Source of the DNA: Nostocoides sp. Soil756
Lineage (GTDB): Bacteria > Actinomycetota > Actinomycetes > Actinomycetales > Dermatophilaceae
Length of the DNA stretch: 64,000 nt
Assembly: GCF_001428065.1 (NCBI RefSeq)
Contig: NZ_LMSE01000002.1
Coordinates: 1,208,120 to 1,272,119, forward strand
Reading direction: 5' to 3'
In this document: one piece after another, positions 26,128-37,300 of the stretch
How positions within the stretch are numbered: position 1 is the first letter of the stretch
Layout: each line of letters begins with the position of its first letter
Position numbers and translations under genes: made by a program
Notes under the pieces: generated by a model
The model's input: only the letters and a program-made list of their open reading frames with translations
Database searches by the model: none
What the model was told of the DNA's origin: nothing

Positions 26128-28113
26128 TCAGACCTGGCGCTTGTCCTCGATGGCCGCGACGATCTCGGCGATGGCCTCGGCCACCGGGACCCCGTTCTTC
26201 TGCGACCCGTCGCGGTAGCGGAAGGACACGGCCCCGGCGGAGCGGTCGTCCTCCCCCGCGATGAGCACGTAGGGGACCTTGGCCTTGCTGGCGTTGCGGA
26301 TCTTCTTGGGGAACCGGTCGTCGCTGGCGTCGAGCTCGGTGCGGATGCCGTGGGTGCGCATCTGGTCGAGGACGCCGCGCAGGTAGTCGTCGAACTCCTC
26401 GGCCACGGGCACACCGAGGGCCTGCACCGGCGAGAGCCACACCGGGAAGGCCCCGGCGTAGTGCTCGACCAGTACCCCGATGAAGCGCTCGATGGAGCCG
26501 AACTTGGCCGAGTGGATCATCACCGGCTCCTGGCGGGACCCGTCGGCCGCCTGGTACTCGAGCCCGAAGCGGTGCGGCTGGTTGAAGTCGTACTGGATGG
26601 TCGACATCTGCCAGGTGCGCCCGATGGCGTCGCGGGCCTGCACGCTGATCTTGGGGCCGTAGAAGGCCGCGCCGCCCGGGTCCTCGACGAGGTCGACACC
26701 GAACTGGGCGGCGGTGTCGCGCAGCACCGAGGTCGCGACCTCCCACTGCTCATCGGAGCCGATGAACTTGTCCTTCTTCTCGCCCTCGGTCGCGCGCGTC
26801 GAGATCTCGAAGTAGTAGTCGTCGAGCCCGAAGTCCTTGAGCAGCCCGGTGACGAAACGCAGCAGGTGCTCGATCTCGGCCGGCGCCTGCTCGGGCGTGA
26901 CGTAGGAGTGCGAGTCGTCCTGGGTCATGGCGCGCACCCGCGTGAGCCCGTGCACCACACCGGACTTCTCGAAGCGGTACACCGAGCCGAACTCGAACAG
27001 CCGCATCGGCAGCTCGCGGTAGGAGCGCCCCCGCGAGCGGAAGATGAGGTTGTGCATCGGGCAGTTCATCGCCTTGAGGCGGTACTCGGCGTGCTCCATC
27101 TCCATCGGCGGGAACATGGTGTCGGCGTAGTACGGCAGGTGCCCGGAGGTGTGGAACAGCCCCGCCTTGCTGATGTGGGGGGTTCCGACGTACTGGAAGC
27201 CCTCCTCGATGTGCCGGCGCCGGACGTAGTCCTCCATCTCGCGCTTGATGACCCCGCCCTTGGGGTGGAACACGGCCATCCCGGAGCCCAGCTCGTCGGG
27301 GAAGGAGTAGAGGTCGAGCTCGGCGCCGAGCTTGCGGTGGTCGCGCTTCTCGGCCTCGGCCAGCCGGTCGAGGTAGGCCTTGAGCTCGTCCTTGGTCGGC
27401 CACGCCGTGCCGTAGACGCGCTGCAGCTGCGGGTTCTTCTCGGACCCGCGCCAGTACGCGGCGGCACTGCGCATGAGCTTGAACGCGTTGCCGAGGACCT
27501 TGGTCGTGGGCACGTGCGGGCCCCGGCACAGGTCGCCCCAGGCCACGCTGCCGTCGCGGCGGACGTTGTCGTAGATCGTCAGCTGGGCCCCGCCGACCTC
27601 GACGCTCGCGCCCTCGGCGGCGTCCTCGGCCGCGCCGCCCTTGAGCCCGATGAGCTCGATCTTGTAGGGCTCGGCGGCCAGCTCGCGGGCGGCGGCGTCG
27701 TCGGACACCTCGCGGCGCCGGAAGGTCTGACCCTCGTTGACGATGCGCTGCATGGTCTTCTCGAGGGCCTTGAGGTCCTCGGGGGTGAAGGGCGTCTCGA
27801 CGTCGAAGTCGTAGTAGAAGCCGTCGCGGATGGGCGGGCCGATGCCCAGCTTCGCGTCGGGGTGCAGCTCCTGGACGGCCTGGGCCAGGACGTGCGCGGC
27901 CGAGTGGCGCAGCACGTCGAGGCCGTCCTGCTCGGCGGCGGTGACGGGCTCGACGGCCTCACCGTCGGCGGCCGGCAGGTGCAGGTCGCGCAGCTCGCCG
28001 CCGACCCGGGCGACGAGCACGCTGCGGTCGCCCTCGAAGAGGTCGCCGTAGGTGGTCCCCTCGGTCACCGATCGCTCGCTCCCGGCGACGTGGACGGTGA
28101 TCTCGGCGGGCAT
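26128..28113 (-). CDS. thrS: Threonine--tRNA ligase
   Basis: 661-residue class II synthetase. It has an N-terminal TGS domain ([22 protein letters not shown]), then the editing domain with the HxxxH motif ([13 protein letters not shown]) and [10 protein letters not shown]. In the catalytic core, [10 protein letters not shown] supplies the zinc Cys, and [27 protein letters not shown] is motif 2. The C-terminal anticodon-binding domain follows ([12 protein letters not shown]). ATG at 28113 with GAGGAG upstream was preferred to a start 48 bp earlier. It heads the conserved thrS-HIT-pgsA-acyltransferase-pimA neighbourhood, here interrupted by GNAT and SDR genes. Confidence 0.96.
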   Translation of the reverse strand: MPAEITVHVAGSERSVTEGTTYGDLFEGDRSVLVARVGGELRDLHLPAADGEAVEPVTAAEQDGLDVLRHSAAHVLAQAVQELHPDAKLGIGPPIRDGFYYDFDVETPFTPEDLKALEKTMQRIVNEGQTFRRREVSDDAAARELAAEPYKIELIGLKGGAAEDAAEGASVEVGGAQLTIYDNVRRDGSVAWGDLCRGPHVPTTKVLGNAFKLMRSAAAYWRGSEKNPQLQRVYGTAWPTKDELKAYLDRLAEAEKRDHRKLGAELDLYSFPDELGSGMAVFHPKGGVIKREMEDYVRRRHIEEGFQYVGTPHISKAGLFHTSGHLPYYADTMFPPMEMEHAEYRLKAMNCPMHNLIFRSRGRSYRELPMRLFEFGSVYRFEKSGVVHGLTRVRAMTQDDSHSYVTPEQAPAEIEHLLRFVTGLLKDFGLDDYYFEISTRATEGEKKDKFIGSDEQWEVATSVLRDTAAQFGVDLVEDPGGAAFYGPKISVQARDAIGRTWQMSTIQYDFNQPHRFGLEYQAADGSRQEPVMIHSAKFGSIERFIGVLVEHYAGAFPVWLSPVQALGVPVAEEFDDYLRGVLDQMRTHGIRTELDASDDRFPKKIRNASKAKVPYVLIAGEDDRSAGAVSFRYRDGSQKNGVPVAEAIAEIVAAIEDKRQV

Positions 28114-28221
28114 GGTGGTGCTCTCCTCGCGGTGGGGACGCTCGCCGGGACCCCGGCGCACCCGTCGATGCTATCCAGGCGGGTCCGGGGCGGTCGCGCG
28201 AGTTCGTCCTAGGGTGGCGGG

Positions 28222-30105
28222 ATGACCACGACCGCCCCCTACGGCACCTGGCCCTCCCCCGTCACGCCCGAGTCGATGACCGGCGGGCAGGTGGTGCTCT
28301 CGGAGGTCCGGGTCGACGGCCCCGACACCTACTGGCTCGAGGGTCGCCCGGCGGAGGGCGGTCGCCAGGTGCTGGTGCGCCACGACGGCTCGACGGTCCG
28401 CGACGTGCTGGCCGCCCCCTGGAACGCCCGCACGGCCATCCACGAGTACGGCGGCGGGTCCTACGCCGTGGCCGGCGGACGCGTGGTGTTCTCGCACGCG
28501 GGCGACGGCCGCCTGTACCGGCTCGACCCCGGCGCCCAGGAGCCGGTGGCGCTCACCCCCGAGGGGCCGTGGCGCTACGGCGGCCTCGTCCTGCAGGACG
28601 GCGTCGTCCTCGCGGTGCGCGAGGACCTGGCGCGCGAGCCCGAGCCCGCCGACGAGCTCGTCCGCATCCCGCTCGACGGCGACACCGCCGGGGTCGCCGA
28701 CGTCCTGTTCGGGGGCACCGACTTCGTCTCGCGCCCCGCGGTCTCGCCCGATGGCCGCAGCCTCGCCTGGGTCGTCTGGGACCACCCCAACATGCCGTGG
28801 GACTCGACCCGCCTGCTGCGCGCCACCCTCGGCGCCGACGGCCTCGGCGAACCGCAGGTCGTCGCCGGCGGCGAGGGCATTTCGGTGGCCCAGCCCGTCT
28901 TCGGGCCCGACGGCGCCCTGTGGTTCGTCTCGGACGCCTCCGGCTGGTGGCTGGTGCACCGCGACGCCGGCGACGGGCCGGTGGCCGTCCACGACGTCGA
29001 GGCCGACCACGCCACCCCACCGTGGGTCCTCGGGGTGCACGACCTGGCCGTGCTCGACGCCGACCACGCCCTCGTGCACTGGTGGGAGGGCTCCGGACAG
29101 GGGCTCGGGGTCCTCGACGCCACGACCGGCGAGGTGACCGTCTCGGACGACGGGGGCGCGGTCCACGACTCGTTGGTGGCCGCCGGTGACGGCGAGGTCG
29201 CCCTGAAGCGCGGCCACGTCGACGCCCTGCCCGCCGTGGTGCGCGGACCGGCCGCGGGCCCGTACCGGGTGCTGGCGACCTCGGCCGACGAGGTGCTCGA
29301 CCCGGGCTACGTCTCCGTCCCGCAACCGTGGACCTGGACCGACACCGCGGGCCTCGACGTGCACGGCCTGCTGTTCCGTCCGCGCCACCCCGAGCTCGTC
29401 GGGCCCGAGGGCGAGCGGCCGCCCCTCGTGGTCATGGTGCACGGTGGCCCGACCAGCCGCAGCGAGGCCGGCTTCTCCTCGGCGGTGCACTTCTGGACCA
29501 CCCGGGGCTTCGCGGTCCTCGACGTCAACTACTCCGGGAGCACCGGGTACGGACGGGCCTACCGCGACCGCCTGCTCGGGCAGTGGGGCGTCATCGACAT
29601 CGACGACTGCGTCACCGGCGCCCGGTCGCTGGCCGACGCCGGCGTCGTGGACGGCGACCGCCTGGTCATCCGCGGCGGGAGCGCGGGCGGGTACGCGGTG
29701 CTGCGGGCGATGACCACCAGCGACGCCTTCGCAGCCGGGACCAGCCTGTTCGGGGTGGGCGACATCGCGGCGCTGGCGCAGGACACCCACAAGTTCGAGT
29801 CGCGCTACACCGACCGGCTCATCGCGCCGTGGCCGGAGGGCGAGGAGGTCTACCGCGACCGCTCCCCCGTGCTCCACGCCGACCGGCTGCACGGCGAGCT
29901 GCTGCTGCTCCAGGGCGACGCCGACCTCGTGGTGCCACTGGCCCAGGCCGAGACCATGGCCGCCGCGATGCGAGCCGCCGGCCGCGACGTCGAGCTCACC
30001 GTCTACGAGGGCGAGGGCCACGGCTTCCGTCGGAGCGAGAGCATCATCGACGCCTACGAGCGCGAGCTCGCCTTCTACCGGCGGGTGCTCGCCCTGGGGG
30101 GCTGA
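28222..30105 (+). CDS. S9 family peptidase (prolyl oligopeptidase-like)
   Basis: 627-residue serine peptidase. The N-terminal two thirds is beta-propeller-like, with repeated short strands and motifs such as VSPDGRSLAWVVWDHPNMPWD. The C-terminal alpha/beta-hydrolase begins about residue 380 with PLVVMVHGGPTSRSEAGFS. The catalytic Ser487 lies in GGSAGGYAVL, the Asp is probably Asp568 in QGDADLVVP, and His600 is in EGHGF. No signal peptide, so cytoplasmic. It is transcribed divergently from thrS (108-bp spacer) and runs convergently to within 7 bp of the MFS/patatin fusion gene. Substrates unknown. Confidence 0.9.
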   Translation: MTTTAPYGTWPSPVTPESMTGGQVVLSEVRVDGPDTYWLEGRPAEGGRQVLVRHDGSTVRDVLAAPWNARTAIHEYGGGSYAVAGGRVVFSHAGDGRLYRLDPGAQEPVALTPEGPWRYGGLVLQDGVVLAVREDLAREPEPADELVRIPLDGDTAGVADVLFGGTDFVSRPAVSPDGRSLAWVVWDHPNMPWDSTRLLRATLGADGLGEPQVVAGGEGISVAQPVFGPDGALWFVSDASGWWLVHRDAGDGPVAVHDVEADHATPPWVLGVHDLAVLDADHALVHWWEGSGQGLGVLDATTGEVTVSDDGGAVHDSLVAAGDGEVALKRGHVDALPAVVRGPAAGPYRVLATSADEVLDPGYVSVPQPWTWTDTAGLDVHGLLFRPRHPELVGPEGERPPLVVMVHGGPTSRSEAGFSSAVHFWTTRGFAVLDVNYSGSTGYGRAYRDRLLGQWGVIDIDDCVTGARSLADAGVVDGDRLVIRGGSAGGYAVLRAMTTSDAFAAGTSLFGVGDIAALAQDTHKFESRYTDRLIAPWPEGEEVYRDRSPVLHADRLHGELLLLQGDADLVVPLAQAETMAAAMRAAGRDVELTVYEGEGHGFRRSESIIDAYERELAFYRRVLALGG

Positions 30106-30112
30106 GCTCCCC

Positions 30113-33100
30113 TCAGGCGGCCGGGAGCTCCCCGTCCGAGGGAGTGTCCGGCGGCAGGGCCGAGAGGTCGCCCCCGGTGCGCTCGAGCAGGAGCCGGGCG
30201 GCGGCGCGGCCGGCCTCGACCATCCGGTCGAGCTGGTGGAACTCGAGGAGCCCGACGCCCATGGACGACGGCCCGAGGACCCACGCCCCCTGCCGCCGCG
30301 CGGCCTCCACGGCACCCCCACTGCCGATCATCATGGTCCGCATCAGGGTGTCCCCCAGGGCCGGGACGGGTGGCCGCCCCGGACGAGAGCGGGCACCGCC
30401 GGTCCCGATCGCCACCGCGACCACCGGCCCCTCGTCACGCTGCACGAGGAGGTCGGTCGGCAGCGCGTCCAGGACGCTCCCGTCGACGAGCAGGCGACCG
30501 TCGTCGGTCGGGATGGGAGCCCAGAGCACGGGGAGGCGGCAGGAGGCCAGGGTGGCGTCGACGATGCTCCCCCGGTCATGGACCTGGCGCCGCCGGCTGG
30601 TGAGGTCGACGCTGACCATGCGCAGCTGCCGCGGCAGCCCCTCCAGGACCTCGCCGGCCCCGAGGACGCGCTCGACGGCGTGGCGCACCCGGGAACCCTT
30701 GGAGACGGAGGCGATGGGAGCGCGCCAGTCACCGAACGGCCGCCGGCGGACGAACTCCTCGAAACACAGGTCCTCCAGCGTGCCACCGTCCGCCCCGGAC
30801 GCGTAGACGGCGGCCACGATGGCTCCGAGGCTCGACCCGGCCACCCGGTCGACGTGCAGCCCCGCCTCCTCGAGCTCGCGGATGACCCCGATGTGCGAGA
30901 AGGCCCGTGCGCCACCCGCACCCAGGACCAGGCCCAGGGACCGGCCGGCGAGCCGGTCGGCGAGCGCGCGCACCCCGAGCGTCAGGTCCCCCTCGACCCA
31001 GGTGAGCCGCCAGGCGTCGGTCGCCCGCACCCACTCGGCACGGTGGGCGGCCGTGACGCCGCCGCCCACGAGCACCACCTCGGGTCGCCGACCGCCCACG
31101 GACGTGTGCTCCGTGACCACCGGGGCGTGCGCGTCGGCCACCAGCACCACGACGTCGGCCTGCCGGACGCAGAAGTCGCGCCAGGCCGCTCCGCCCGGTT
31201 CGTCCGCCTCCCCGGGTCCGTCGGGCGCGACGAGCACCACGCGGTCGTGGTCCACCTCCGCGCGAGCCAGCCCGTCGGGACCGACCCGTCCCAGCAGCAC
31301 CACGTCGAGGTGATGGCGCAGGCGTGCCGTCAGCGCCTCTGCCACCTCGACCGCCGGCGCCGCGCGGTGCGCCGCGACCACCGCGATGACGCTCGGGCGT
31401 TCCGGCGGCGGCGACGTCGGCCCCGGGGCCGCGGTGCGTAGCCGTTCCGCGACCTGCCCGAGCAGGTGCCGCGAGGCCGACGCGTCGGAGGCCAGCACGC
31501 CCTCGACCGCGTCCCGCGGCAGCTCCAGGACGGTGCTGTCGCGACGGGCCCGGACGGTGGCCGAGCGCGACTCGCCCGTCAGCAGCGCCAACTCGCCCAG
31601 CACCTCGCCCGGCCCGACCTCGCGCACGACGCGCGGCCCGACGAGGATCTCGAGACGGCCCCGACGCACGACGTACAAGGACCCGGGCGGGTCGCCCTCG
31701 CGGACGAGGTCCTCACCGGCCAGGACCTCGACCAGGCGGGAGGCCTCCTCGAGGCGCTGTCGCGCGGCGGGGGGCAGCGCTGCGACCAGGGGTACCGCCC
31801 CCAGGTCGGTCGACTCCGCCGACGGGGAGGTGGACCGGAGGCGCCACGACGGCGGGGGGTCGGGGAGGTGCAGCGCCGCCGGCCGGTCGGCGTCGCCCGT
31901 CTCCTGGTCCAGGGCGGGGCGCAGCCGGCCGAGGGGGAGGGACAGGAGCGCGACGGCGACGAAGGCCGCGACCGAGAGCAGCCAGCCGTCACGGAAGGCC
32001 GCCACCGCGGTCGCCGGGGTCGGGTTGCCGATGACGACCACGAGCACCGCGATGCCCAGCACGCCGCCCACCTGCCGCGCGGCCGAGCTGATGGCCGACG
32101 CCGTGGCGTAGCGGCCGCCGGGGACCTGGGACAGCGAGGCGCTGCCGAGGAGCGGGAGGGTGGCTCCCACCCCGATCCCGCTGAGCAGCTGGCCGGGCAT
32201 CCACTCGGCCCAGAACGCCGGCGCCAGCCCCACCCGCTGGTGGTACCAGAGGTAGGCGCCGGCCCACACGAGGGCGCCGGGCACCACGAACCAGCGGTAG
32301 CCGAAGCGCTGCGCGAGCGGCCCCAGACGGGACGCCACGACGGCCGCGACGACGGCGCCCGGCACCAACGCCAGGCCGGCCTCCAGCACCGCGTAGCCCC
32401 AGACGTACTGCAGCCACAGGACGTTGGTCAGCAGGTACGCGTAGAAGCCGAAGCCCGCGAGCACGGAGGCGACGGACCCGACGCTGAAGGAGCGGACCCG
32501 CAGCAGCGCCGCGGGGACCAGCGGCGAGCGGTGACGTCGGGAGCTGACGCCGAACACCCCGAAGAGGACCAGCGCGCCCACGAAGGACCCGAGGACGCCC
32601 GCGCTCAGCCAGCCCCAGTCCGACCCCTGGATGATGCCCAGGTTGAGCAGCCCGATGGCGGCGGCGAGGGTGGTCGCGCCGAGCAGGTCGGGAACGACTC
32701 GCCGCCCGGGCGCCCGGCTCTCGATCAGGTGGCGGCGCGCCAGCCACAGGGCCACCAGGCCGAAGGGCAGGTTGACCAGGAAGGCCCAGCGCCACCCCCA
32801 GTACTCGGTCAGCGCCCCGCCGATGGGAGGCCCGAGGCCGGCGGCCACCGCGGCGGACGCGCCCCAGAGGCCGATGGCGTGGGCGCGCCGCTCGGCGGGG
32901 AAGGCCGCGACGACCAGGGCCAGGGAGGCCGGGACCAGCGCGGCAGCGCCGAGGGCCTGCAGGACGCGCGCGGCGACCAGCAGGTCGACGGAGGGGGCGA
33001 GCCCGCACAGCACCGAGGCGAGGGTGAAGACGAGGGCCCCACCGACGAAGGACCGCCGGCGGCCCAGGAGGTCGGTGAGGCGTCCGAAGACGATGAGGAA

Positions 33101-33349
33101 CGCCGCGAAGACGATGTTGTACGCGTTCAGGACCCAGGACAGCTCGCTGATCCGGACCGTGGGGAAGCTGGCGCGGATCGAGGGGAACGCCACGTTGACG
33201 ACGGTGGCGTCCAGGAAGGCCAGGAAGGCTCCGAAGCAGGCGATCAGGAGGATGCGCCCGGGGGGTGTACGCGGTGTGGACGCGGGGCGGGCGCGGGCGC
33301 TCGGTGCGCGTGAGAGATCGTCCTGCAGGCCCCTCGTCGCGCTCGGCAC
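30113..33349 (-). CDS. MFS transporter / cyclic-nucleotide-binding / patatin phospholipase fusion
   Basis: 1078-residue three-part protein. Residues about 32-475 are a 14-TM DHA2-type (EmrB/QacA) drug efflux permease with FLDATVVNVAFPSI and GRLTDLLGRRRSFVGG. Residues about 520-635 form a cNMP-binding domain (LVREGDPPGSLYVVRRGRLEIL, GPGEVLGELALLTGESRSATVRA). A Rossmann-like region (653-790) follows. Residues 804-980 form a patatin domain with oxyanion GAGGAR (810-815), nucleophile Ser840 in GSSLG and catalytic Asp956 in DGS (usually DGG). The last two thirds resembles bacterial neuropathy-target-esterase-like lysophospholipases. GTG at 33349 has only a distant AGGAG, so the start is uncertain by a few codons. 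The MBL gene lies 54 bp upstream on the same strand. Confidence 0.88.
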   Translation of the reverse strand: MPSATRGLQDDLSRAPSARARPASTPRTPPGRILLIACFGAFLAFLDATVVNVAFPSIRASFPTVRISELSWVLNAYNIVFAAFLIVFGRLTDLLGRRRSFVGGALVFTLASVLCGLAPSVDLLVAARVLQALGAAALVPASLALVVAAFPAERRAHAIGLWGASAAVAAGLGPPIGGALTEYWGWRWAFLVNLPFGLVALWLARRHLIESRAPGRRVVPDLLGATTLAAAIGLLNLGIIQGSDWGWLSAGVLGSFVGALVLFGVFGVSSRRHRSPLVPAALLRVRSFSVGSVASVLAGFGFYAYLLTNVLWLQYVWGYAVLEAGLALVPGAVVAAVVASRLGPLAQRFGYRWFVVPGALVWAGAYLWYHQRVGLAPAFWAEWMPGQLLSGIGVGATLPLLGSASLSQVPGGRYATASAISSAARQVGGVLGIAVLVVVIGNPTPATAVAAFRDGWLLSVAAFVAVALLSLPLGRLRPALDQETGDADRPAALHLPDPPPSWRLRSTSPSAESTDLGAVPLVAALPPAARQRLEEASRLVEVLAGEDLVREGDPPGSLYVVRRGRLEILVGPRVVREVGPGEVLGELALLTGESRSATVRARRDSTVLELPRDAVEGVLASDASASRHLLGQVAERLRTAAPGPTSPPPERPSVIAVVAAHRAAPAVEVAEALTARLRHHLDVVLLGRVGPDGLARAEVDHDRVVLVAPDGPGEADEPGGAAWRDFCVRQADVVVLVADAHAPVVTEHTSVGGRRPEVVLVGGGVTAAHRAEWVRATDAWRLTWVEGDLTLGVRALADRLAGRSLGLVLGAGGARAFSHIGVIRELEEAGLHVDRVAGSSLGAIVAAVYASGADGGTLEDLCFEEFVRRRPFGDWRAPIASVSKGSRVRHAVERVLGAGEVLEGLPRQLRMVSVDLTSRRRQVHDRGSIVDATLASCRLPVLWAPIPTDDGRLLVDGSVLDALPTDLLVQRDEGPVVAVAIGTGGARSRPGRPPVPALGDTLMRTMMIGSGGAVEAARRQGAWVLGPSSMGVGLLEFHQLDRMVEAGRAAARLLLERTGGDLSALPPDTPSDGELPAA

Positions 33350-33403
33350 GCGGCGAAATGTACTCCTGGCGAGAGCCGAGCACGACAGGCCGTCCAGGGG
33401 CGC

Positions 33404-34213
33404 TCAGACCTGTAGAACCATGCCCTCCCGGGCGGTGACGACCTCGAGGTCGGTGGGGACGACCTGGGCCATGGTGTCGAGGGCGTCGTCCTCACGGTGC
33501 GGGCCGTGGTGGAAGAGCACCAGCCGGCGAGCACCGACCCGCTCCCCCAGGTGGACGGCATCGTCGACGGTGGCATGCCCGTAGTCGCGCGCCCGGGGGC
33601 GCTCCCACTCGAGGAACTGCGCGTCGTGCACCAGGACGTCCACCCCCTGCAGAGCCGCGAGGAGCTCGTCGGACACCCCCACGGCCGGAGCGTGGTCGGG
33701 CACGTACGCCACGCGTCGCCCGTCCTCCTCCAGCACGTAGCCGAAGGTCCGCCCACCCTTGTGCTCCACGTCGACGGCGGTGACCCCGAAGCCCTCGACC
33801 ACGCTGTTCCCCGCGTCGATCGCGTCGAAACGCCAGTCCCCGACCAGCCCCTCGGGCTCGATGGGGAACCCCGGGGGCGACATCAGCTGCGCGAGGAGGT
33901 CGCGCCCGCTGGCGCCCCCCTGGGCCGGGACGTGCACGGTGACCCGGGCGTCCTCGCGGTCGCCGGCGGCGAAGAACGGCAGCCCCTGCACGTGGTCCCA
34001 GTGCAGGTGGCTCACCAGGACGCTGCCGCGGTACGGCTGCCCGCCGAGCATCGCGGACGCGGCGCGGATCCCGGTCCCGGCGTCCAGGAGCAGGACGGGC
34101 CGCTCCCCACCACGAGCCGTGACGGCCACGCAGGCGGTGTGGCCGCCGTACCGGACGAACTGGGGGCCGGGGGCACAGGTCGAGCCGCGGACCCCCAGGA
34201 AGGTCAGCTGCAC
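33404..34213 (-). CDS. MBL-fold hydrolase, possible cyclic nucleotide phosphodiesterase
   Basis: 269-residue MBL hydrolase. It opens MQLTFLGVRGSTCAPGPQFVRYGGHTACVAV, a start common in the Lactamase_B_2 group that includes RNase Z-like and class II cAMP phosphodiesterase-like enzymes. Metal ligands are visible in LVSHLHWDHVQGLP, the Asp in VLVHDAQF, and the late His in LFHHGPHREDD. The start is GTG at 34213 with GGAGG nearby. It lies directly upstream of the cNMP-binding fusion gene and divergent (108 bp) from a cyclase gene. That context suggests, but does not prove, a role in cyclic nucleotide turnover. Confidence 0.8.
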   Translation of the reverse strand: MQLTFLGVRGSTCAPGPQFVRYGGHTACVAVTARGGERPVLLLDAGTGIRAASAMLGGQPYRGSVLVSHLHWDHVQGLPFFAAGDREDARVTVHVPAQGGASGRDLLAQLMSPPGFPIEPEGLVGDWRFDAIDAGNSVVEGFGVTAVDVEHKGGRTFGYVLEEDGRRVAYVPDHAPAVGVSDELLAALQGVDVLVHDAQFLEWERPRARDYGHATVDDAVHLGERVGARRLVLFHHGPHREDDALDTMAQVVPTDLEVVTAREGMVLQV

Positions 34214-34321
34214 GTGGACCTCCGTCGGGACACGATCCGCGGTCGCCGGCGTGGCGGTGCTGGACCGTGCGGGATACTACAGCGCGGGTCGCGCGAGCGC
34301 CCGTCGACCGCGAGGAGCGAT

Positions 34322-37300
34322 GTGACCGACCTGCGCCGCCACCTCCCGCCGCTGGTCCTGCGGTGGGACGACGAGGCACCCGGTGCGTCCTGGCGCGAGG
34401 TGGACGGCACGCTCGTGTTCGCCGACGTGTCGGGGTTCACCGCGCTGACCGAGCGGCTCGCTCGCCGGGGCCGCATCGGCGCCGAGGAGATCGTCGAGAC
34501 CCTCAACCGGGTCTTCGGGCCCATGCTGCGCCTCAGTGCCGCCCGCGGCGGCGAGATGCTCAAGTTCGGCGGCGACGCCATGCTCTTCCTCTTCCGCGGC
34601 CCGGGCCACGCCGAACAGGCCTGTGACGCAGCGGTGGAGATGCGCCGCTCGCTACGGGACACCGCCCCGCTCCCGACGGCCGTGGGACGGCTGCGCCTCT
34701 CGATGTCGGTGGGCGTGCACTCGGGCCCGGTCCACCTCTTCCTCGTGGGCTCGCCCACCCGCGAGCTGCTGGTCCTGGGGCCGGCGGCCTCCGCCACGGC
34801 GGCGGCCGAACAGGCGGCGGACGCGGGCCAGGTGGTGGTCACGCCCGCCACCGCGGGCCGGCTGTCCCCCGGCTCGTCGCGGCCGCGGGCCGACGGGGCC
34901 CTCGTCCTGCGGCGCCGGGTGGCGCACACGGTGCCCTCCGGCGCCGCCGGGATGCCGCCGGCCCCGGCGGCACGCCTCGCCGGACTCTTCCCCCGCAGCC
35001 TCGGCGAGTACCTCGACCCGGGCGCCCCCGAGCCCGAGCACCGGCTCGCGACGATCGCCTTCGTGCGCTTCTCGGGCACCGACGGCGTCTTCCACGACCA
35101 CGGGCCGGACCGGCTGGCGACGATGCTCGACGCCACCGTGAGCACCGTCGAGGCGGCCCTGGCCGTCGAGGGGGTGACCCTGCTGGCCACCGACCTCGAC
35201 ACCGACGGCGTCAAGTTCTTCCTCGGCTCCGGGGTCCCGGTGGCCGGGGAGGACGACGAGGGACGGATGCTGCGTGCCCTGCGCCGGATCGCGACGTCCG
35301 ACCTCCCCCTGCCGGTCCAGCTGGGGGCCAACCGCGGCCATGTGTTCGCGGCCGAGCTGGGGGTCCCCGAACGGGCCGCGTACTCGGCCATGGGCGACAC
35401 CACCAACACCGCCGCCCGCATCATGTCCAAGGCCCCACCGGGGACCGTCTTCGCGCACCCGGGCGTGCTCGAGCACTCCCGCAGCGTCTTCGCGACCGCA
35501 CCGGTCGGGCCGTTCGCGATGAAGGGCAAGGCCGTGCCGCTGCACCTCGCCACCGTCGGCGAGGAGACCGGGAACCGGGACCTGCGCCACAGCGGGCGCC
35601 TGCCGTTCCTCGGGCGCGACGCCGAGCTGGCACAGGTCACGCGGATGCTCACCGACGCGGCCGCGGGAGCCGGCGGGGTCCTCACGGTCGAGGGCGCGAC
35701 CGGGTCCGGGAAGTCGAGGCTGGTGCGCGAGGCCTCGGCGCTGGCCGCCCCCACCGCGCGGCTGCTGCTGCTGCACGCCGAGCCCTACGGGGTCTCGAGC
35801 TCCTACCGGGTGCTGCGCGACCCGCTCCGGGCACTGCTGGGCGTCACGCGCGACACGCCGGAGCGGATGGGGGCGGCGGTGCTGGAGACCCTGCGGCGGG
35901 TGGCTCCCGAGCTGCTGCCGATGGCACCGCTCCTGGCCGACGTCGTCCAGGTCGTCGTCCCGCCGACCGTCGAGGCGAGCCGCATCGACCCGGCCTACCA
36001 GCCCGAGCGGGTGGCCGACGTCGTCGTCACCCTGCTGGAGCGGCTGCTGCCGGGGCCCCTGGCCGTGCTCGTCGAGGACGCCCACTGGGCTGATGGTGCC
36101 TCTGTCGCCCTCCTGGGCCGGGTGGCGGCCGCGGCCGGCTCGAGGCCGTGGGCGCTGCTCGTCGTGCGACGTGAGGGGCCTGGGGGGTTCGTCCCCGAGG
36201 GCGGGGCACTGCTGACCCTGCCCCCTCTGCACCCCGCCACCGTGGAGCAGCTGGTCATCGCAGCCACCCGCGAGCACCCGCTGCGTCCGCACGAGGTCGC
36301 GGTGGTGGCGCGGCGGGCTGCCGGCAGCCCGCTCTTCGTCGAGGAGGTCACCGAGATCATCCGCGGCGGCGGCGCGATCGACACCCTGCCGGACTCGGTG
36401 CAGGCGGCCATGGCGGCCCAGATCGACCGCCTCTCCCCTCGGCTCCGCCAGGTCCTGCGGCACGCCTCGGTGCTCGGTCGCAGCTTCCGTCGCGAGATCA
36501 TCACCGCGACCCTGGCGGTCGACGGCACCCCGATCGACCCCACCGTGCTCGAGGGTCTGCGCGCCTTCCTCGAGCCCGACGGGCCGGCCCGGCTCGCGTT
36601 CCGCAACAGCCTGGTGCGCGACACTGCGTACGAGGGACTGTCGTTCCGGGTCCGCGCCCGGATCCACCAGATCGCGGGCGAGGTCCTGGAACGGATGAGC
36701 ACCGACCTCGACGCCGACTCCCCCACGCTCGCCCTCCACTTCGACCGCGCCGGAGACCACGCCCGGACGTGGCGCTTCGCGCAGCGGGCGGCGGCCCTCG
36801 CCCGGCGTTCGTTCGCGAACGCCGATGCCGCCGACCTCCTGGTCCGGGCGCTGGCCGTGGCGCCCTCGCTCCCCGACGTCACCGACCGTGACCGCGCCGA
36901 CCTCTGGACGGCCGTCGGTGAGCTGCGCGAGCTGGCCGGGATGTTCGAGGAGTCGCTCGAGGCCTACCGGCGCGCCGCCCGGCTCGTCCGCGACGACCTG
37001 CTGGCGCACGCCGCCCTGCTGGACCGGCAGGCCATCGTGCTCCTGCGGACCGGCCGGCCGACCACGGCCCTGCGGGTGGTGGGGAGGGCCCGGACCCTGC
37101 TGGGCGCCGCGGGTGACGCCGGGGCGGCGACCCTGGTGCGGCTCGACAACCTCACGGCCCGGGTGCGGATCGAGCAGGAACGCCCGACCGAGGCGTTGCG
37201 CTGGGCCGAACGTGCGGCCGAGCGCGCGCGGGAGGTGGGTGACCGCGAGACCCTGGTACGGGCCCTGATCCTGCTCGACAGCATCGAGATCTCGATGGGC

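Noticed and set aside
33497-34321. 825-bp in-frame extension at the start of the cyclase gene
   Set aside because: It is the antisense of the MBL hydrolase gene, has no family similarity, and a GTG with GAGGAG lies exactly at 34322.
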